DNA of 64,000 bases from Lentzea guizhouensis (GTDB lineage Bacteria; Actinomycetota; Actinomycetes; Mycobacteriales; Pseudonocardiaceae), in the NCBI RefSeq assembly GCF_001701025.1, contig NZ_CP016793.1, positions 7,688,001 to 7,752,000 on the forward strand. The letters are read 5' to 3'. Below the pieces are notes generated by a model that saw only the letters and a list, made by a program, of their open reading frames with translations, was not told the DNA's origin and did no database searches. A program made the position numbers and the translations under genes. Positions 55,779-64,000 of the stretch are shown in pieces. Numbering within the stretch: position 1 is the stretch's first letter; every line of letters begins with the position of its first letter.

Positions 55779-58073
55779 ACCGTGGCGATCGACTGCCGCG
55801 CCGCTCCCCTGGCTGGCACGACCGCGCCGAGCACGGCGATGACCACGCCCGAGAGCGCGAGCAGGGCCAGCGCGGGCGGGTGGTAGACGTTCATCAGGAT
55901 GTCGACGGCGTCGGCCTGGCCGGCGCGGGCCATCGCGGGGACGACGAGCTGGTGCACGGCGATGCCGACGGGCACGCCGAGCAGTCCCCCGAGCACGCCC
56001 AGCGCGCCCATCGAGGTCACCAGCAGCACGGTCACCTGGCGCGGGGTCATGCCGATCGACTTGAGCATGCCGAGGTCGCGGCGGCGTTCCCGGGCGTTGA
56101 GCACGACCGTGTTGAACACGCCCAGCGCCGCGACCGCGCCCAGCACCAGCGTCAGCACCACCGCCGCGCTGACGAGGATCACCGCGGTCGACGACGTGCC
56201 GTCCCGCGGTGGCAGCACGCGCAGGCCGGGGTCACCGGACCCGATGGCGGCGGTGTAGGCCGCGCGGTCGGTTCCCGGCGCCATCCGCACCTGGTAGGAG
56301 TCGGCTCGGGCACCCGGTGCCAGGGAGTCCGCAGTGGACCAGGAAGCGAAGACCTGGTCGGCGTTGTTGGTCAGCACCACACCGACGATCCGGAGCTGCG
56401 TCCGGGTGCCGCGGGCGGCCACGCTCACGGTGTCACCGAGAGCGAGCCCCCGCTGGTTCAGGAACCGCGACGGCACCGCCACCTGACCGGGCCCGTCCGG
56501 CCAGCGCCCGCTCAGCACCCGCGGGCCGAGCGCCGTCACGTCACCGCGGTAGAACACGACGGTCGCCTTCTGCGTGCCACCGGCGACCTCGGTCTCCAGC
56601 CGCGCCACCGCCATCACCGCGGACGTGCCGGGCAACGACCGCAGCATCGCCTCGTCCCCGGCGTCGCTCAACCGCGGCGACGGCGGCTCCTCCCCCGGAA
56701 TCCCCATCGCGGGCGCGCCGAACGGCGGCCCGGCCATCACCTCCACCCGGTCGGGGTGGCTCCAGCCGGGCCGGACCGCGTCGTTGTACGCCGTCACCGA
56801 CATCGTCAGGCCGGTCGCGAGGGTCACCGTCATGACTCCGAGCACGACCGAGGCGAGCGTCAGCGCACTCCGGCCGACCCGCGCGAACGGCATCCCGAGC
56901 CCCAGGCTCATCGACCGCGGCAACCCCGTCCCGCTCAACCAGCGCTGGACCCGCAGCGCCCGGCCGGTGCGCGGGGTGGTGCCCGCGCTGATCGCCCGCG
57001 CCGCCGGAAGCGAGCGTGCCCGAGCGCCGGGCCAGGGCCGCGAGCGCCACCAGCGCCGGCATCCCCAGCGCCGCCACGACGTTCACCCACGGCGCGAAGC
57101 TCAGCTCGTCGACCCCGAACCCGTCGACCGCGTCCTGCACGACCGGCTTCGCGAAGAAGTTGCCCGCGACCGTGCCCACCGCGCAGCCCGCCACCGCCGG
57201 GATCGACACCAGCACGAGGTACACCGCCATCACCTGGTTCGGCGTGAACCCGATCGCCTTGAGCATCCCGATGTGCCGCAGCCCCGCCACCACCGCGCCG
57301 CTCACCACGTTCGCGACGATCAGCACCGCCACCGCCACCCCGAGCACGCCGAAGATCAGCAGGAACGGGACGAACACCCCGAGTTCCGAGGTCGCCTTGT
57401 CCTTCACCGTCAGGTGCGAGAGCGTGCCGAGCACCGCGTCCGCCGGCAGCCCCGCCGTCATCGCCGCCAGCCCCGCGTCGACCTCGGCCTTCGTGCCCGC
57501 CGCCCCGAACCGGTACAGCACCTGCACCGCGTCCGGCCGCAGCTGCGCCACCTGCGCCGGAGTGACCCACGCGTCGGCCGACCCCGTCACCGAGTGGGCG
57601 AACCCCACCACCGTCAGCACCGGCCCGGCCGGCACGGCCAACCGGAACCCCGGTTCCAGCGGCCCGGTGCTCCCCCGCACCCGGTTCAGCACGACCTCCC
57701 CCGGCCCGGTCACCCACCGGCCCCGCCACACCCACCGGTCCACCGGCCCACCCGGATCAGCCCGCCCCACCACCGTCAGCGTGCCCAGGAAGAACTCACT
57801 CGCCGACGTGTCCACCGATGCCTGCCGGAACGGCCCGGCCGCACCCTCACGCACCAGCGACGCCTCCGGCACCTTCGCCGGGTCGTACGCCACCGCCAGG
57901 TGCGCGCCCCGCTGACTCGCGAACGCCCGCTCGAACGGCGCCGCCGACGCCTCCAGCAACCCCAGCGCCATCACCAGCGTCGCACTCGCCGCACAAACGA
58001 CGACCCCGATCACGACCGTCTGCAGCTTCCGCCTGCGCACCGCCGCCCACGCCGCCTGCCACACCGCGCTCAC
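55763..58073 (-). pseudogene. FtsX/MacB-type ABC transporter permease, one frameshift
   Basis: A large permease of about 770 residues with the architecture of two FtsX-like modules. ATG 58073 starts with the helix LQTVVIGVVVCAASATLVMA, an extracytoplasmic domain, then the FtsX triple helix including FVPFLLIFGVLGVAVAVLIV, GLRHIGMLKAIGFTPNQVMA and AVYLVLVSIPAVAGCAVGT. The frame shifts near 56990 and continues as VGRSALTLASVVLGVMTVTL, a second periplasmic domain and the C-terminal triple helix (RRRDLGMLKSIGMTPRQVTV). One base restores continuity. Its start overlaps the ATPase stop by four bases. Such exporters move lipopeptides, lipids or antibiotics. Confidence 0.85.
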
Positions 58074-58756
58074 AGCGCCAGCTCCTCACGCGCGATCCGG
58101 CCGTCGACGACCTCGACCACCCGGCTCGCGCACCGCGCCGCCAACCGCTCGTCGTGCGTGACCAGCAACAACGTCTGCCCGATCTGGTTCAGGTCCAGCA
58201 GCAGGTCCATCACCTGCTCACCCGAACGGGTGTCCAGCGCGCCCGTCGGCTCGTCCGCCAGCAGCAACGCCGGCCGGTTCATCAACGCCCTCGCCACCGC
58301 CACTCGCTGCCGCTCCCCACCGCTCAGCCGCGCCGGGTACACGTTCCTGCGGTGCGCGATGCCCAGCTCGCCGAACAGCTCCAGCGCGCGCCTGCGAGCC
58401 TGCCCCGCCGACGTGCCGGTCAGCTGGGCGGCCAGCGCCACGTTGTCCAGCGCGGACAGGTCGTCGAGCAGGTTGAAGAACTGGAAGATCATCCCGATCC
58501 CCCGCCGCCGGAACAGCGCCAGCCCGGTCTCGTCGAGCGCGCCGAGGTCGGTGCCGTGCACCACCACCGACCCGGACGTCGGCCGGTCCAGGCCCGCGAT
58601 GACGTTCAGCAGCGTCGACTTCCCACTGCCCGACGGCCCCATCACCGCGACCGCCTCACCGGCGCGGACCGTCAGCGACACCCCGTCCAGCGCGACCGAG
58701 TCGCTGTACTCCTTGCGCACGTCCGTCAACCGCACGACGGCGTCCTCGTTCTGCAT
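58070..58756 (-). CDS. ABC transporter ATP-binding protein (MacB/LolD type)
   Basis: About 228 residues with all nucleotide-binding motifs: Walker A VMGPSGSGKSTLLNVIAG, Q-loop IGMIFQFFNLLDDLSALDN, signature PARLSGGERQRVAVARALM, Walker B ALLLADEPTGALD and H-loop LLLVTHDERLAARC. This is the FtsE/LolD/MacB subtype that pairs with FtsX-like permeases, exactly what follows. I use ATG 58756 (M-Q-N-E-D-A-V-V-R) with GGATGGCGG upstream. Its divergent neighbour is a two-component system, a common arrangement for antibiotic- or envelope-stress-induced exporters. Confidence 0.94.
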   Translation of the reverse strand: MQNEDAVVRLTDVRKEYSDSVALDGVSLTVRAGEAVAVMGPSGSGKSTLLNVIAGLDRPTSGSVVVHGTDLGALDETGLALFRRRGIGMIFQFFNLLDDLSALDNVALAAQLTGTSAGQARRRALELFGELGIAHRRNVYPARLSGGERQRVAVARALMNRPALLLADEPTGALDTRSGEQVMDLLLDLNQIGQTLLLVTHDERLAARCASRVVEVVDGRIAREELAL

Positions 58757-58795
58757 GGCCGCCATCCTGCTGATCCACCGCCCCGGTCACGTCAG

Positions 58796-58841
58796 CCCGC
58801 GGAGGTAACCTGCCCGCCGGGGTCATCCCGCGGATGTAGCC
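58796..58841. promoter_or_regulatory. Two 15-bp direct repeats in the ABC/kinase divergent gap
   Basis: CCCGCGGAGGTAACC (58796-58810) and CCCGCGGATGTAGCC (58827-58841) match at 13 of 15 positions and are spaced 31 bases (three helical turns) apart between the divergent ABC and two-component genes. They are plausible binding sites for the NarL-type response regulator. Confidence 0.55.
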
Positions 58842-58888
58842 ACTGCATCCCCGGTGTGACGCGGGCGGGAGCCGCGCTCTGGGAAGCT

Positions 58889-59701
58889 GTGCACGTGTGG
58901 GAGCTGGGGGTGGCCGTCGTCGCCTGCCTGGCCGCCGCGTTCTTCGCGGTGCGGCTGGCGGCGGCCCGGCGCGCGTACGCCCGCGCGGTCGAGGAACGCG
59001 GCTGGCTGCTCGAGCGCGAACGGGAGACCGCCGCCCGCACCGCCGTCGACGCCGAACGCGCCAGGATCGCCAGGGAGCTGCACGACGTCGTGAGCCACAA
59101 CGTGAGCGTGATGGTGGTGCAGGCCGGAGCCGCCCGCCGGGTCCTCGACACGAGCGCGACCGACGCGACGGACGCCCTGCTCGCCGTCGAGAGCGCCGGC
59201 CGCGACACGATGACCGAGCTGCGGCACATGCTCGGCCTGCTCGCGCCGTCCGCCGACGGCCACGAGGACCCGCTGGCACCGCAACCGGGGCTCGACCGGC
59301 TCGGGTCGCTGGTCGACCGGATGTGCTTCGCCGGGCTGCCGGTCGAGGTGCGGATCTCCGGCGAGCCGCGGCCGCTGCCCTCCGGCGTCGACCTCACCGC
59401 GTACCGGATCGTCCAGGAGGCGCTCACCAACGCGCTCAAGCACGGCGACGGGCGGCAGGCCGAGGTCGTGGTCCGCTACGCCGAGCACCACCTGCGGGTC
59501 GAGGTGCTCAACACCGGTCCCAGCGTGCTGTCCGGCTCCGGGATGTCCACAACGTCCACAGCCTCCACAGCGGACGGTCCGGGCCGAGGGTTGCTCGGGC
59601 TGCGCGAGCGCGTGGCCGTGCTCGGTGGTGACCTCGACGCCCGCCGCCGGCTCGGCGGCGGGTTCCGGGTCCGCGCGAAGCTTCCGCTGGACCGCCCGTG
59701 A
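58889..59701 (+). CDS. Sensor histidine kinase (HisKA_3, NarL-partner type)
   Basis: About 270 residues. One N-terminal membrane helix (ELGVAVVACLAAAFFAVRLA) is followed by a coiled coil and the phospho-acceptor site ARELHDVVSHNVSVMVVQAG, the HisKA_3 pattern. The ATPase domain has the N-box YRIVQEALTNALKHGDGRQA and the G-box GRGLLGLRERVAVLGG; an S/T-rich loop (MSTTSTASTADGPG) precedes the latter. GTG 58889 or 58895 may be the start. With almost no extracellular part it is an intramembrane-sensing kinase, a type often coupled to ABC exporters. The stop overlaps the response regulator start (GTGA). Confidence 0.9.
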   Translation: MHVWELGVAVVACLAAAFFAVRLAAARRAYARAVEERGWLLERERETAARTAVDAERARIARELHDVVSHNVSVMVVQAGAARRVLDTSATDATDALLAVESAGRDTMTELRHMLGLLAPSADGHEDPLAPQPGLDRLGSLVDRMCFAGLPVEVRISGEPRPLPSGVDLTAYRIVQEALTNALKHGDGRQAEVVVRYAEHHLRVEVLNTGPSVLSGSGMSTTSTASTADGPGRGLLGLRERVAVLGGDLDARRRLGGGFRVRAKLPLDRP

Positions 59702-60378
59702 CCGGGCCGGCTCCGGCGGGGCCGCGCGTGGTGATCGCGGACGACCAGGCGTTCGTGCGGATCGGGTTCCGGATGATCCTGAAGTCCGGCGGCATCGAGG
59801 TCGTCGGTGAGGCCGCCGACGGCGCCGAGGCGGTCACGGCGGTGCGCGAGCTCAACCCTGACGTGGTGCTGATGGACATCCGCATGCCGACCGTGGACGG
59901 CCTGGAGGCCACCCGCCGGATCGTCCGCGAGACCACCGGCTGCCGGGTGCTGATGCTGACGACGTTCGACCTCGACCAGTACGTCTACGCCGCCCTCGCC
60001 GCCGGTGCCAGCGGGTTCCTGCTCAAGGACGTCACGCCGGAGCACCTCGTCGCGGCCGTCCGGCTGGTCGAGACCGGCGACGCCCTGCTGGCGCCGTCGA
60101 TCACCCGCAGGCTGGTCGAACGGTTCGCGTCCGGTGCCCCGGCGGTGCGCGGACCGGCCATGCACCGCGACCTCGCCGTGCTGACCCCGCGGGAACGCGA
60201 GGTGCTGACACTGGTCGCGCACGGCCGGTCGAACTCCGAGATCGCCGCCGACCTCACGCTGAGCGAGGCGACGGTGAAGACGCACGTGGCGCGGATCTTC
60301 GCGAAGCTGGAGCTGCGCGACCGTGCCCAGGCGGTTGTGCTCGCGTACGAGACCGGACTGGTTGCACCGGGCTCGTAG
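59698..60378 (+). CDS. NarL/FixJ family response regulator
   Basis: A 226-residue two-domain regulator. The receiver domain has acidic V-V-I-A-D-D-Q, phospho-acceptor Asp in DVVLMDIRMPTVDGL, Thr in VLMLTTFDLDQYVY and Lys in GFLLKDVTPEHLV. The C-terminal LuxR helix-turn-helix shows LTPREREVLTLVAHGRSN, LTLSEATVKTHVARIFAK and LELRDRAQAVVLAYETGL. GTG 59698 is coupled to the kinase stop. It is expected to activate the divergent ABC exporter, possibly through the 31-bp-spaced direct repeats. Confidence 0.95.
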   Translation: MTGPAPAGPRVVIADDQAFVRIGFRMILKSGGIEVVGEAADGAEAVTAVRELNPDVVLMDIRMPTVDGLEATRRIVRETTGCRVLMLTTFDLDQYVYAALAAGASGFLLKDVTPEHLVAAVRLVETGDALLAPSITRRLVERFASGAPAVRGPAMHRDLAVLTPREREVLTLVAHGRSNSEIAADLTLSEATVKTHVARIFAKLELRDRAQAVVLAYETGLVAPGS

Positions 60379-60391
60379 GTTTGATTTCAAG

Positions 60392-60410
60392 CAACACTGA
60401 AGTCATAGAG
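60392..60410 (+). repeat. Dispersed 19-nt repeat, copy 3
   Basis: CAACACTGAAGTCATAGAG is identical to 23191-23209. Here it lies between two convergent genes, response regulator (stop 60378) and protease (stop 60412), so it cannot be a promoter for either. Confidence 0.8.
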
Positions 60411-60411
60411 A

Positions 60412-61314
60412 TTACTGGAGACGGGAGTTCGTCGCGGCCAGCGCCGCCGTGACGGGCGAGAAGAACGTCACGCCACCGCTGCGGCAGTCACCGCTGCCGC
60501 CGGAGGTGAGGCCGATCGCGTCACCGTTGCGGGCGAACAGCGGTCCTCCGCTGTCGCCGCCCTCGGCGCACACGCTGGTCTGGATCAGGCCGGTGACCCG
60601 GCCCTCCGGGTAGTTCACGGTGGCGTTGAGGCCGGTCACGCGGCCCGAGCGCAGACCGGTCGTGCTGCCCATCCGCTGCACCTGCCTGCCGACCTGGGCC
60701 TGGGCGGCGCGGCGGATCCGCACGCGCTGGCCGTTGCCGGTGTCGACCTCGCCGGGGGCGTCGGTGGCGCGGTTGTCGTAGGTGAACAGGGCGAAGTCGC
60801 CGTTGCCGGGGAAGGTCGACTCGACCACCGTGGCGGCGGGCCGGCCACCTGGCGAGAGCGAGAACTGGCGGCCGCCGGCCACGCAGTGCCCCGCGGTGAG
60901 GAAACCGGGGCGGCCGTCGTCGGTCGTCACGTTGAACCCGAGCGAGCAGCGGCTGCCACCGGCGAAGATCGCGTCACCGCCCTCGGCGAACAACCGGAAG
61001 ACACCGGGCGCGCGTTCCAGCCGCACACCGGGACCCATCCCCTCGACCGTGGACACCAGGTTGTCCCAGCGCGCACCGGTGACGGTGCTGTCCGCCGTGA
61101 CCAGCACGCGGTTGGTCGTCGGGTCGACCGCCCACGCGGTGCCGGGCGTGGAAGCCTTGTCCCGCAACGTCGCCGTGGCCTTGGCGGGGTCGGCGACCTG
61201 GTCGTCCGCCGCCTGGCTGGAGGTGAAGGTCACCGCGGTGATCGCCACCGCCAGCGTGCCCACCGCCGCCGCGATCGCCTTGGTCCTGCGGTGGTCGTTG
61301 TGGTGCATGCCCAT
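60412..61314 (-). CDS. Secreted S1 serine protease (streptogrisin/alpha-lytic type)
   Basis: A 300-residue pre-pro-protease. A Sec signal (KAIAAAVGTLAVAITAVTF) is followed by a propeptide of about 90 residues and the chymotrypsin-like domain starting near I-F-A-G-G-S-R-C-S-L-G-F. The catalytic triad is visible: His in FLTAGHCVAGG, Asp in GNGDFALFTYD and Ser in CAEGGDSGGPLFARNG. Paired Cys occur around these sites and in SGGSGDCRSGG. It resembles streptogrisin B/D-type enzymes that digest extracellular proteins after autocleavage of the propeptide. ATG 61314 is used; a second ATG follows two codons later. Confidence 0.94.
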   Translation of the reverse strand: MGMHHNDHRRTKAIAAAVGTLAVAITAVTFTSSQAADDQVADPAKATATLRDKASTPGTAWAVDPTTNRVLVTADSTVTGARWDNLVSTVEGMGPGVRLERAPGVFRLFAEGGDAIFAGGSRCSLGFNVTTDDGRPGFLTAGHCVAGGRQFSLSPGGRPAATVVESTFPGNGDFALFTYDNRATDAPGEVDTGNGQRVRIRRAAQAQVGRQVQRMGSTTGLRSGRVTGLNATVNYPEGRVTGLIQTSVCAEGGDSGGPLFARNGDAIGLTSGGSGDCRSGGVTFFSPVTAALAATNSRLQ

Positions 61315-61446
61315 GTGGTGACCTCTCGTGACGTCCGCGTACCGAGCAGGTGAGCGCTCCCATCCGCTCCTGCCCAGGACTACGTACGGCACGGCTGTCC
61401 GGTTGAGCCGAGTTCCCGCGGTGATCACGACCACCGGAGATGCACT

Positions 61447-61659
61447 GCGGAAGTCCTTTTAGGACATCTGTTCGCGCTGATCCTGGCCGGCGGCCACCCG
61501 CAGTCCGGCCGGGTCGCGGTGCTGCCCGCTCCCCTGCTCACCTGCACCGCCACCGTCGCGATCAACGGCAACGGCTTCGTCGCGTCGTTCGCGTGCGGCA
61601 TCGCCACCGTGCTCACGGAAGCCAGGCCGGTCGCCCGGTGGCTGGCGAGGAGTCAGTAA
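61447..61659 (+). pseudogene. Remnant resembling a cation:proton antiporter segment
   Basis: An open plus-strand stretch without a start codon reads LFALILAGGHPQSGRVAVL and then TCTATVAINGNGFVASFACG. The N-G-N-G-F-V-A-S-F-A-C-G-I-A segment closely resembles the conserved G-N-G-F-I-A-A-F-V-A-G helix of CPA-type sodium/proton antiporters. It ends at TAA 61657-61659. Only about 70 residues are present, so it is a decayed fragment if real. A GTCCT-ttt-AGGAC inverted repeat lies at its left edge. Confidence 0.35.
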
Positions 61660-61772
61660 CGCACCCGGTCGGTCGCGCATGCCACGAGCAGCATCATGGT
61701 GACCGCTGCGAGCGCGTGGTCACCGCTGAGCGCGCAGATGCACGCCAGCGAGAACCAGAGCAGCAGTTTCAT
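61653..61772 (-). CDS. Small single-pass membrane peptide (39 residues)
   Basis: The minus strand from ATG 61772 encodes M-K-L-L-L-W-F-S-L-A-C-I-C-A-L-S-G-D-H-A, then a second hydrophobic stretch A-A-V-T-M-M-L-L-V-A-C-A-T-D and a basic R-V-R-Y end, stopping at 61653. It looks like a tiny membrane protein or lipoprotein-like peptide. There is no strong Shine-Dalgarno, but TAACCT 8 bases upstream could be a -10 box of a leaderless transcript. It lies antisense to the end of the antiporter remnant. No family is recognised. Confidence 0.4.
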   Translation of the reverse strand: MKLLLWFSLACICALSGDHALAAVTMMLLVACATDRVRY

Positions 61773-61863
61773 ATATCGAGGTTAGGGACCGTACGAGTGA
61801 CGCGCATCTCATTTGGGGAAGGCTTGAGGAACGAAACGTGCCGAGCGCGGTTCCGCTGGAGCA

Positions 61864-62298
61864 CTACACCTTCTTGCTGAAGTGGAACGCCGGGATGACG
61901 TACCCGGCCGAGAAGTACCGGCTGTGCGCCTCGTGCCGGTGCGTGCCCGAGTCCAGGTGGACCTGCTCGCAGCCGAGTCGGCGGGCCTCGTCGTCGACCC
62001 ACCGCAGCAGCGCTCCCCCGTGCCCCTGCCTGCGGGCGGACGGCAGCGTGCTCAGGTCGTCGATGTAGAGGTGGAAGCCCACGTAGAGATTGGTCATGGG
62101 ACGGAAACCGGCCACGGCGACCACGCGACCGTCCGCGTCGAACGAGGCGACGAGCCGGTAGCCCTCCTTGCGCTGCACCCGCACGGCCGCCACGAACTCG
62201 TCCGCCGAGGTGAGGTGCTGCCGCAGCTCCCGCATCGCCTCGAACGCCAGCGCGGTGTTCTCGTCGTCCAGTTCGGCCACGGTGTGCGGTGTCGTCAT
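61864..62298 (-). CDS. GNAT family N-acetyltransferase
   Basis: A 144-residue acetyltransferase. The acetyl-CoA motif A is visible as IDDLSTLPSARRQGHGGALL, containing R-R-Q-G-x-G-x-x-L, followed by RWVDDEARRLGCEQVHLDSG and HSRYFSAGYVIPAFHFSKKV at the end. Its text resembles the small YkkB/EIS-unrelated GNATs common in actinomycetes that carry H-L-D-S-G-x-x-R/H. ATG 62298 (M-T-T-P-H-T-V-A-E-L) is chosen over a longer start at 62310. It is a single gene, separated from the M28 peptidase by a perfect hairpin. Acceptor unknown. Confidence 0.9.
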   Translation of the reverse strand: MTTPHTVAELDDENTALAFEAMRELRQHLTSADEFVAAVRVQRKEGYRLVASFDADGRVVAVAGFRPMTNLYVGFHLYIDDLSTLPSARRQGHGGALLRWVDDEARRLGCEQVHLDSGTHRHEAHSRYFSAGYVIPAFHFSKKV

Positions 62299-62320
62299 GG
62301 CGACGATCATCGCCCGACCA

Positions 62321-62367
62321 AGTGGCCTCTCAGAAGGCCCAGTTCGACTGAGTTCTGAGAGGCCACT
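62321..62367 (-). terminator. Hairpin terminator after the M28 peptidase gene
   Basis: AGTGGCCTCTCAGAA (62321-62335) pairs perfectly with TTCTGAGAGGCCACT (62353-62367) around a 17-base loop, 7 bases downstream of the peptidase stop (62375) on the minus strand. Confidence 0.75.
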
Positions 62368-62374
62368 CGCAGTA

Positions 62375-64000
62375 CTACGGGGTCAGGTTCAACGACCACG
62401 TGTCGAGTGTGCCGACATCTGACGACGCCACGTCCCGCACGCGGAGCTTCCACGTGCCGTTCGCCGCCTCGCCGGACAGGTTGACGGTGTAGCTGCGGTC
62501 GACGTTGTCCGCGCTGCCGCCGCTGCGGTTGTGCAGCGCGAACGCCGTGCCGTCCGGTGCGACCAGGGACACCGTCAGGTCACCGACGTACGGATGCACG
62601 ATCCGCACCGCCACCGTGGCGGACGCGGACGGGGTCGCCGGGCAGCCGGAGACCACCAGGTCGCTGTCGACCGCGGCGCCCGCGTCGGGGATCGCGAGGT
62701 CGGTGCCGTTGGTGCCGGAGCAGCTGCCACCGGGACCGCCGGTGACGGTCAGCGAGTACGTGGCGGTCCGGGTGCCCGTGCCGGTCGCCGTGATCGTGAC
62801 CGGGTAGGTGCCGGACGCGACCGACGCCGTGGTGCTGATCGTCAGCGTCGAGCTCGAACCCGTGGTCACCGACGCCGGGGTGAACGAGGCCGTTGCGCCG
62901 GAAGGCAGGCCGGACGCGGTCAGCTGGACGGACTGCGCCGACCCGCTGACCGTCTGGGTCGAGATGGTGGCTGACACCGATGAGCCCGCCGCCACCGAAC
63001 CGGAGGACGGCGACACCGCGACGGAGAAGTCGGCGCTCGGCGCGCTGCCGACCGCGGACTTCCACAGGGTGTAGGCGATGCCGTCGACCGCGCGGTTGAG
63101 GTGGGTGTCGCTGATGTTGGCGGTCGTGTCGCAGGACTGGTGGTAGCACGGGTCGAACGCACGTCCCGCCGTGCCGCCCCACTTCGTCGCCTGAGCCGAC
63201 GTCTTGGTCGCGCTGGCGCCCATCGCGTACCCGGAGGCCGGGATGCCCGCGTTGGTGAACGACGCGTCGTCGGACCGGTTGCGGCCCTCGGTGTTCTCCT
63301 CCGGCTGCAGGCCCAGCGAGTCCCAGTAGGCCTTCATGTGCGCCGACTGGGCGGAGGTGATGTTGTTGATGAAGTAGCCGCCGTTGGTCGAGCCGACCAT
63401 GTCGAAGTTGAAGTAGGTCTTGATCTTCGTGCGCTCGGTGGACGGCAGCTGCGAGACGTAGAAGCGCGAGCCGTTGAGGCCCTGCTCCTCGTCGGTCCAC
63501 CAGGCGAACCGGACCTTGTTCAGCATCGCCGGGCTGGTGCGGGCGAGCACGAGCGCGGTCTCCAGCAACGCACCGGAGCCGGACGCGTTGTCGTTGATGC
63601 CGGCGCCCGCGGACACCGAGTCCAGGTGCGCGCCGAACATGTAGACGTTGTTCGCGTTGCCGCCGGGCCACTCGGCGATCACGTTCGGGCCGGCGCCGGT
63701 CGAGCAGCCGGACGTGCAGGCCTGCTCGGACACCGTGAACCCGGCCGCGGCGAGCTTGTCCTTCACGTACGTCACCGACGCGCGGTAGCCGGCCGTGGTC
63801 GAGCGCCGGTTTCCGCCGTTCTGGGACGCGATGGTGGAGAACTGGGTCAGGTGCTGCTTGACCGCCGCGATGTCGATGTCGGGGATCTGCGGGCCGGTGC
63901 CACCGGTGACCGTCAGGGTGTAGGTCGCGGTCTTGGCGGTGGAGCCGGTCGCGCGGACGGTCACCGGGTAGGTGCCGGACGAGACCGACGACGTGGTGCT
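62375..64000 (-). CDS. M28 zinc aminopeptidase (aminopeptidase S-like), N-terminus outside window
   Basis: At least 541 residues are visible; the gene continues past 64000. The order from the N-terminal side is the end of an Ig-like Ser/Thr-rich domain ([20 protein letters not shown]), then an M28 peptidase domain. Its zinc ligands are recognisable: His-Asp in [20 protein letters not shown], the Glu pair in [14 protein letters not shown], Asp in [13 protein letters not shown] and the late His in [12 protein letters not shown] second Ig-like domain follows ([18 protein letters not shown]), and a C-terminal P/proprotein-convertase-type domain ([39 protein letters not shown]). This resembles secreted Streptomyces griseus aminopeptidase with extra beta-domains. 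It would release N-terminal hydrophobic residues outside the cell, complementing the nearby serine protease. Confidence 0.93.
   Translation of the reverse strand, partial: STTSSVSSGTYPVTVRATGSTAKTATYTLTVTGGTGPQIPDIDIAAVKQHLTQFSTIASQNGGNRRSTTAGYRASVTYVKDKLAAAGFTVSEQACTSGCSTGAGPNVIAEWPGGNANNVYMFGAHLDSVSAGAGINDNASGSGALLETALVLARTSPAMLNKVRFAWWTDEEQGLNGSRFYVSQLPSTERTKIKTYFNFDMVGSTNGGYFINNITSAQSAHMKAYWDSLGLQPEENTEGRNRSDDASFTNAGIPASGYAMGASATKTSAQATKWGGTAGRAFDPCYHQSCDTTANISDTHLNRAVDGIAYTLWKSAVGSAPSADFSVAVSPSSGSVAAGSSVSATISTQTVSGSAQSVQLTASGLPSGATASFTPASVTTGSSSTLTISTTASVASGTYPVTITATGTGTRTATYSLTVTGGPGGSCSGTNGTDLAIPDAGAAVDSDLVVSGCPATPSASATVAVRIVHPYVGDLTVSLVAPDGTAFALHNRSGGSADNVDRSYTVNLSGEAANGTWKLRVRDVASSDVGTLDTWSLNLTP

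Noticed and set aside
60392..60410. 19-nt repeat as a promoter
   Set aside because: This copy lies between two convergent stop codons, so it cannot drive either neighbour.

Overview
The window is chromosomal DNA of a high-G+C actinomycete. G or C dominates third codon positions on both strands, GTG starts are frequent, and actinobacterial markers are present: RbpA, DUF3090, SCO1664-family, DUF3097, an HSP18-type regulator and F420-dependent oxidoreductase homologues. The gene mix (LAL regulators, streptogrisin-type protease, aminopeptidase-S-like M28 enzyme) fits the order Pseudonocardiales (Lentzea/Saccharothrix/Actinosynnema-like), but genus is an inference.

Layout. 1-6.3 kb: DUF3097 start, a small-molecule kinase, a damaged S66 peptidase, the SCO1664/DUF3090 pair, and divergently an S9 peptidase plus an LD-carboxypeptidase. 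6.5-9.5 kb: small heat-shock protein with its divergent regulator, a poly-gamma-glutamate-hydrolase-like protein, VOC and GNAT proteins. 9.5-12.4 kb: acyl-CoA dehydrogenase, phosphotransferase and HAD hydrolase operon behind a 16-bp palindromic operator. 12.5-27 kb: secreted esterase, MFS transporters, two c-di-GMP enzymes, a repeat peptide gene, MarR and PadR units, GDPD. 27-31.8 kb: tdk, rbpA, ASCH, AKR, HAD and an MFS exporter. 32-34.9 kb: a large LuxR/LAL regulator gene, heavily frameshifted. 35.1-49.7 kb: a 13-gene co-directional, mostly translationally coupled biosynthetic operon. 49.7-53.4 kb: a DeoR-type sugar locus (ROK kinase, Gfo/Idh oxidoreductase, sugar isomerase/epimerase, DeoR regulator). 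53.4-60.4 kb: penicillin-acylase-family enzyme and a MacB-like ABC exporter next to a NarL-type two-component system. 60.4-64 kb: two secreted proteases, a small membrane peptide and a GNAT.

The most interesting locus is the 35.1-49.7 kb operon. It begins with aspartate kinase and a 2-amino-3,7-dideoxyheptulosonate-synthase-like aldolase. An HK97-fold encapsulin-like shell gene follows, then a sulfotransferase, an SDR, an acyl/aryl-CoA ligase, an acyl-CoA dehydrogenase, a complete PAPS-forming set (cysC, cysD, cysN), a FAD/NAD(P)-binding protein, an aldehyde dehydrogenase and an SRPBCC-alcohol dehydrogenase fusion. It looks like a sulfated natural-product pathway with its own sulfate-activation module and a protein nanocompartment (Family 3, 'natural product' encapsulin type). 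The flanking LAL regulator and MFS exporter may belong to it.

A second unusual item is a 49-codon gene at 15686-15835 encoding six near-identical Ser-Thr-Asp-Trp-Thr-Phe units behind a strong ribosome-binding site.

Caution: at least nine genes carry frameshifts. Wherever I could reconstruct them, one missing base in a G/C/T run restores family-conserved sequence. I therefore suspect uncorrected long-read homopolymer errors rather than real gene decay. Such genes are typed 'pseudogene' here but may be intact in the organism.
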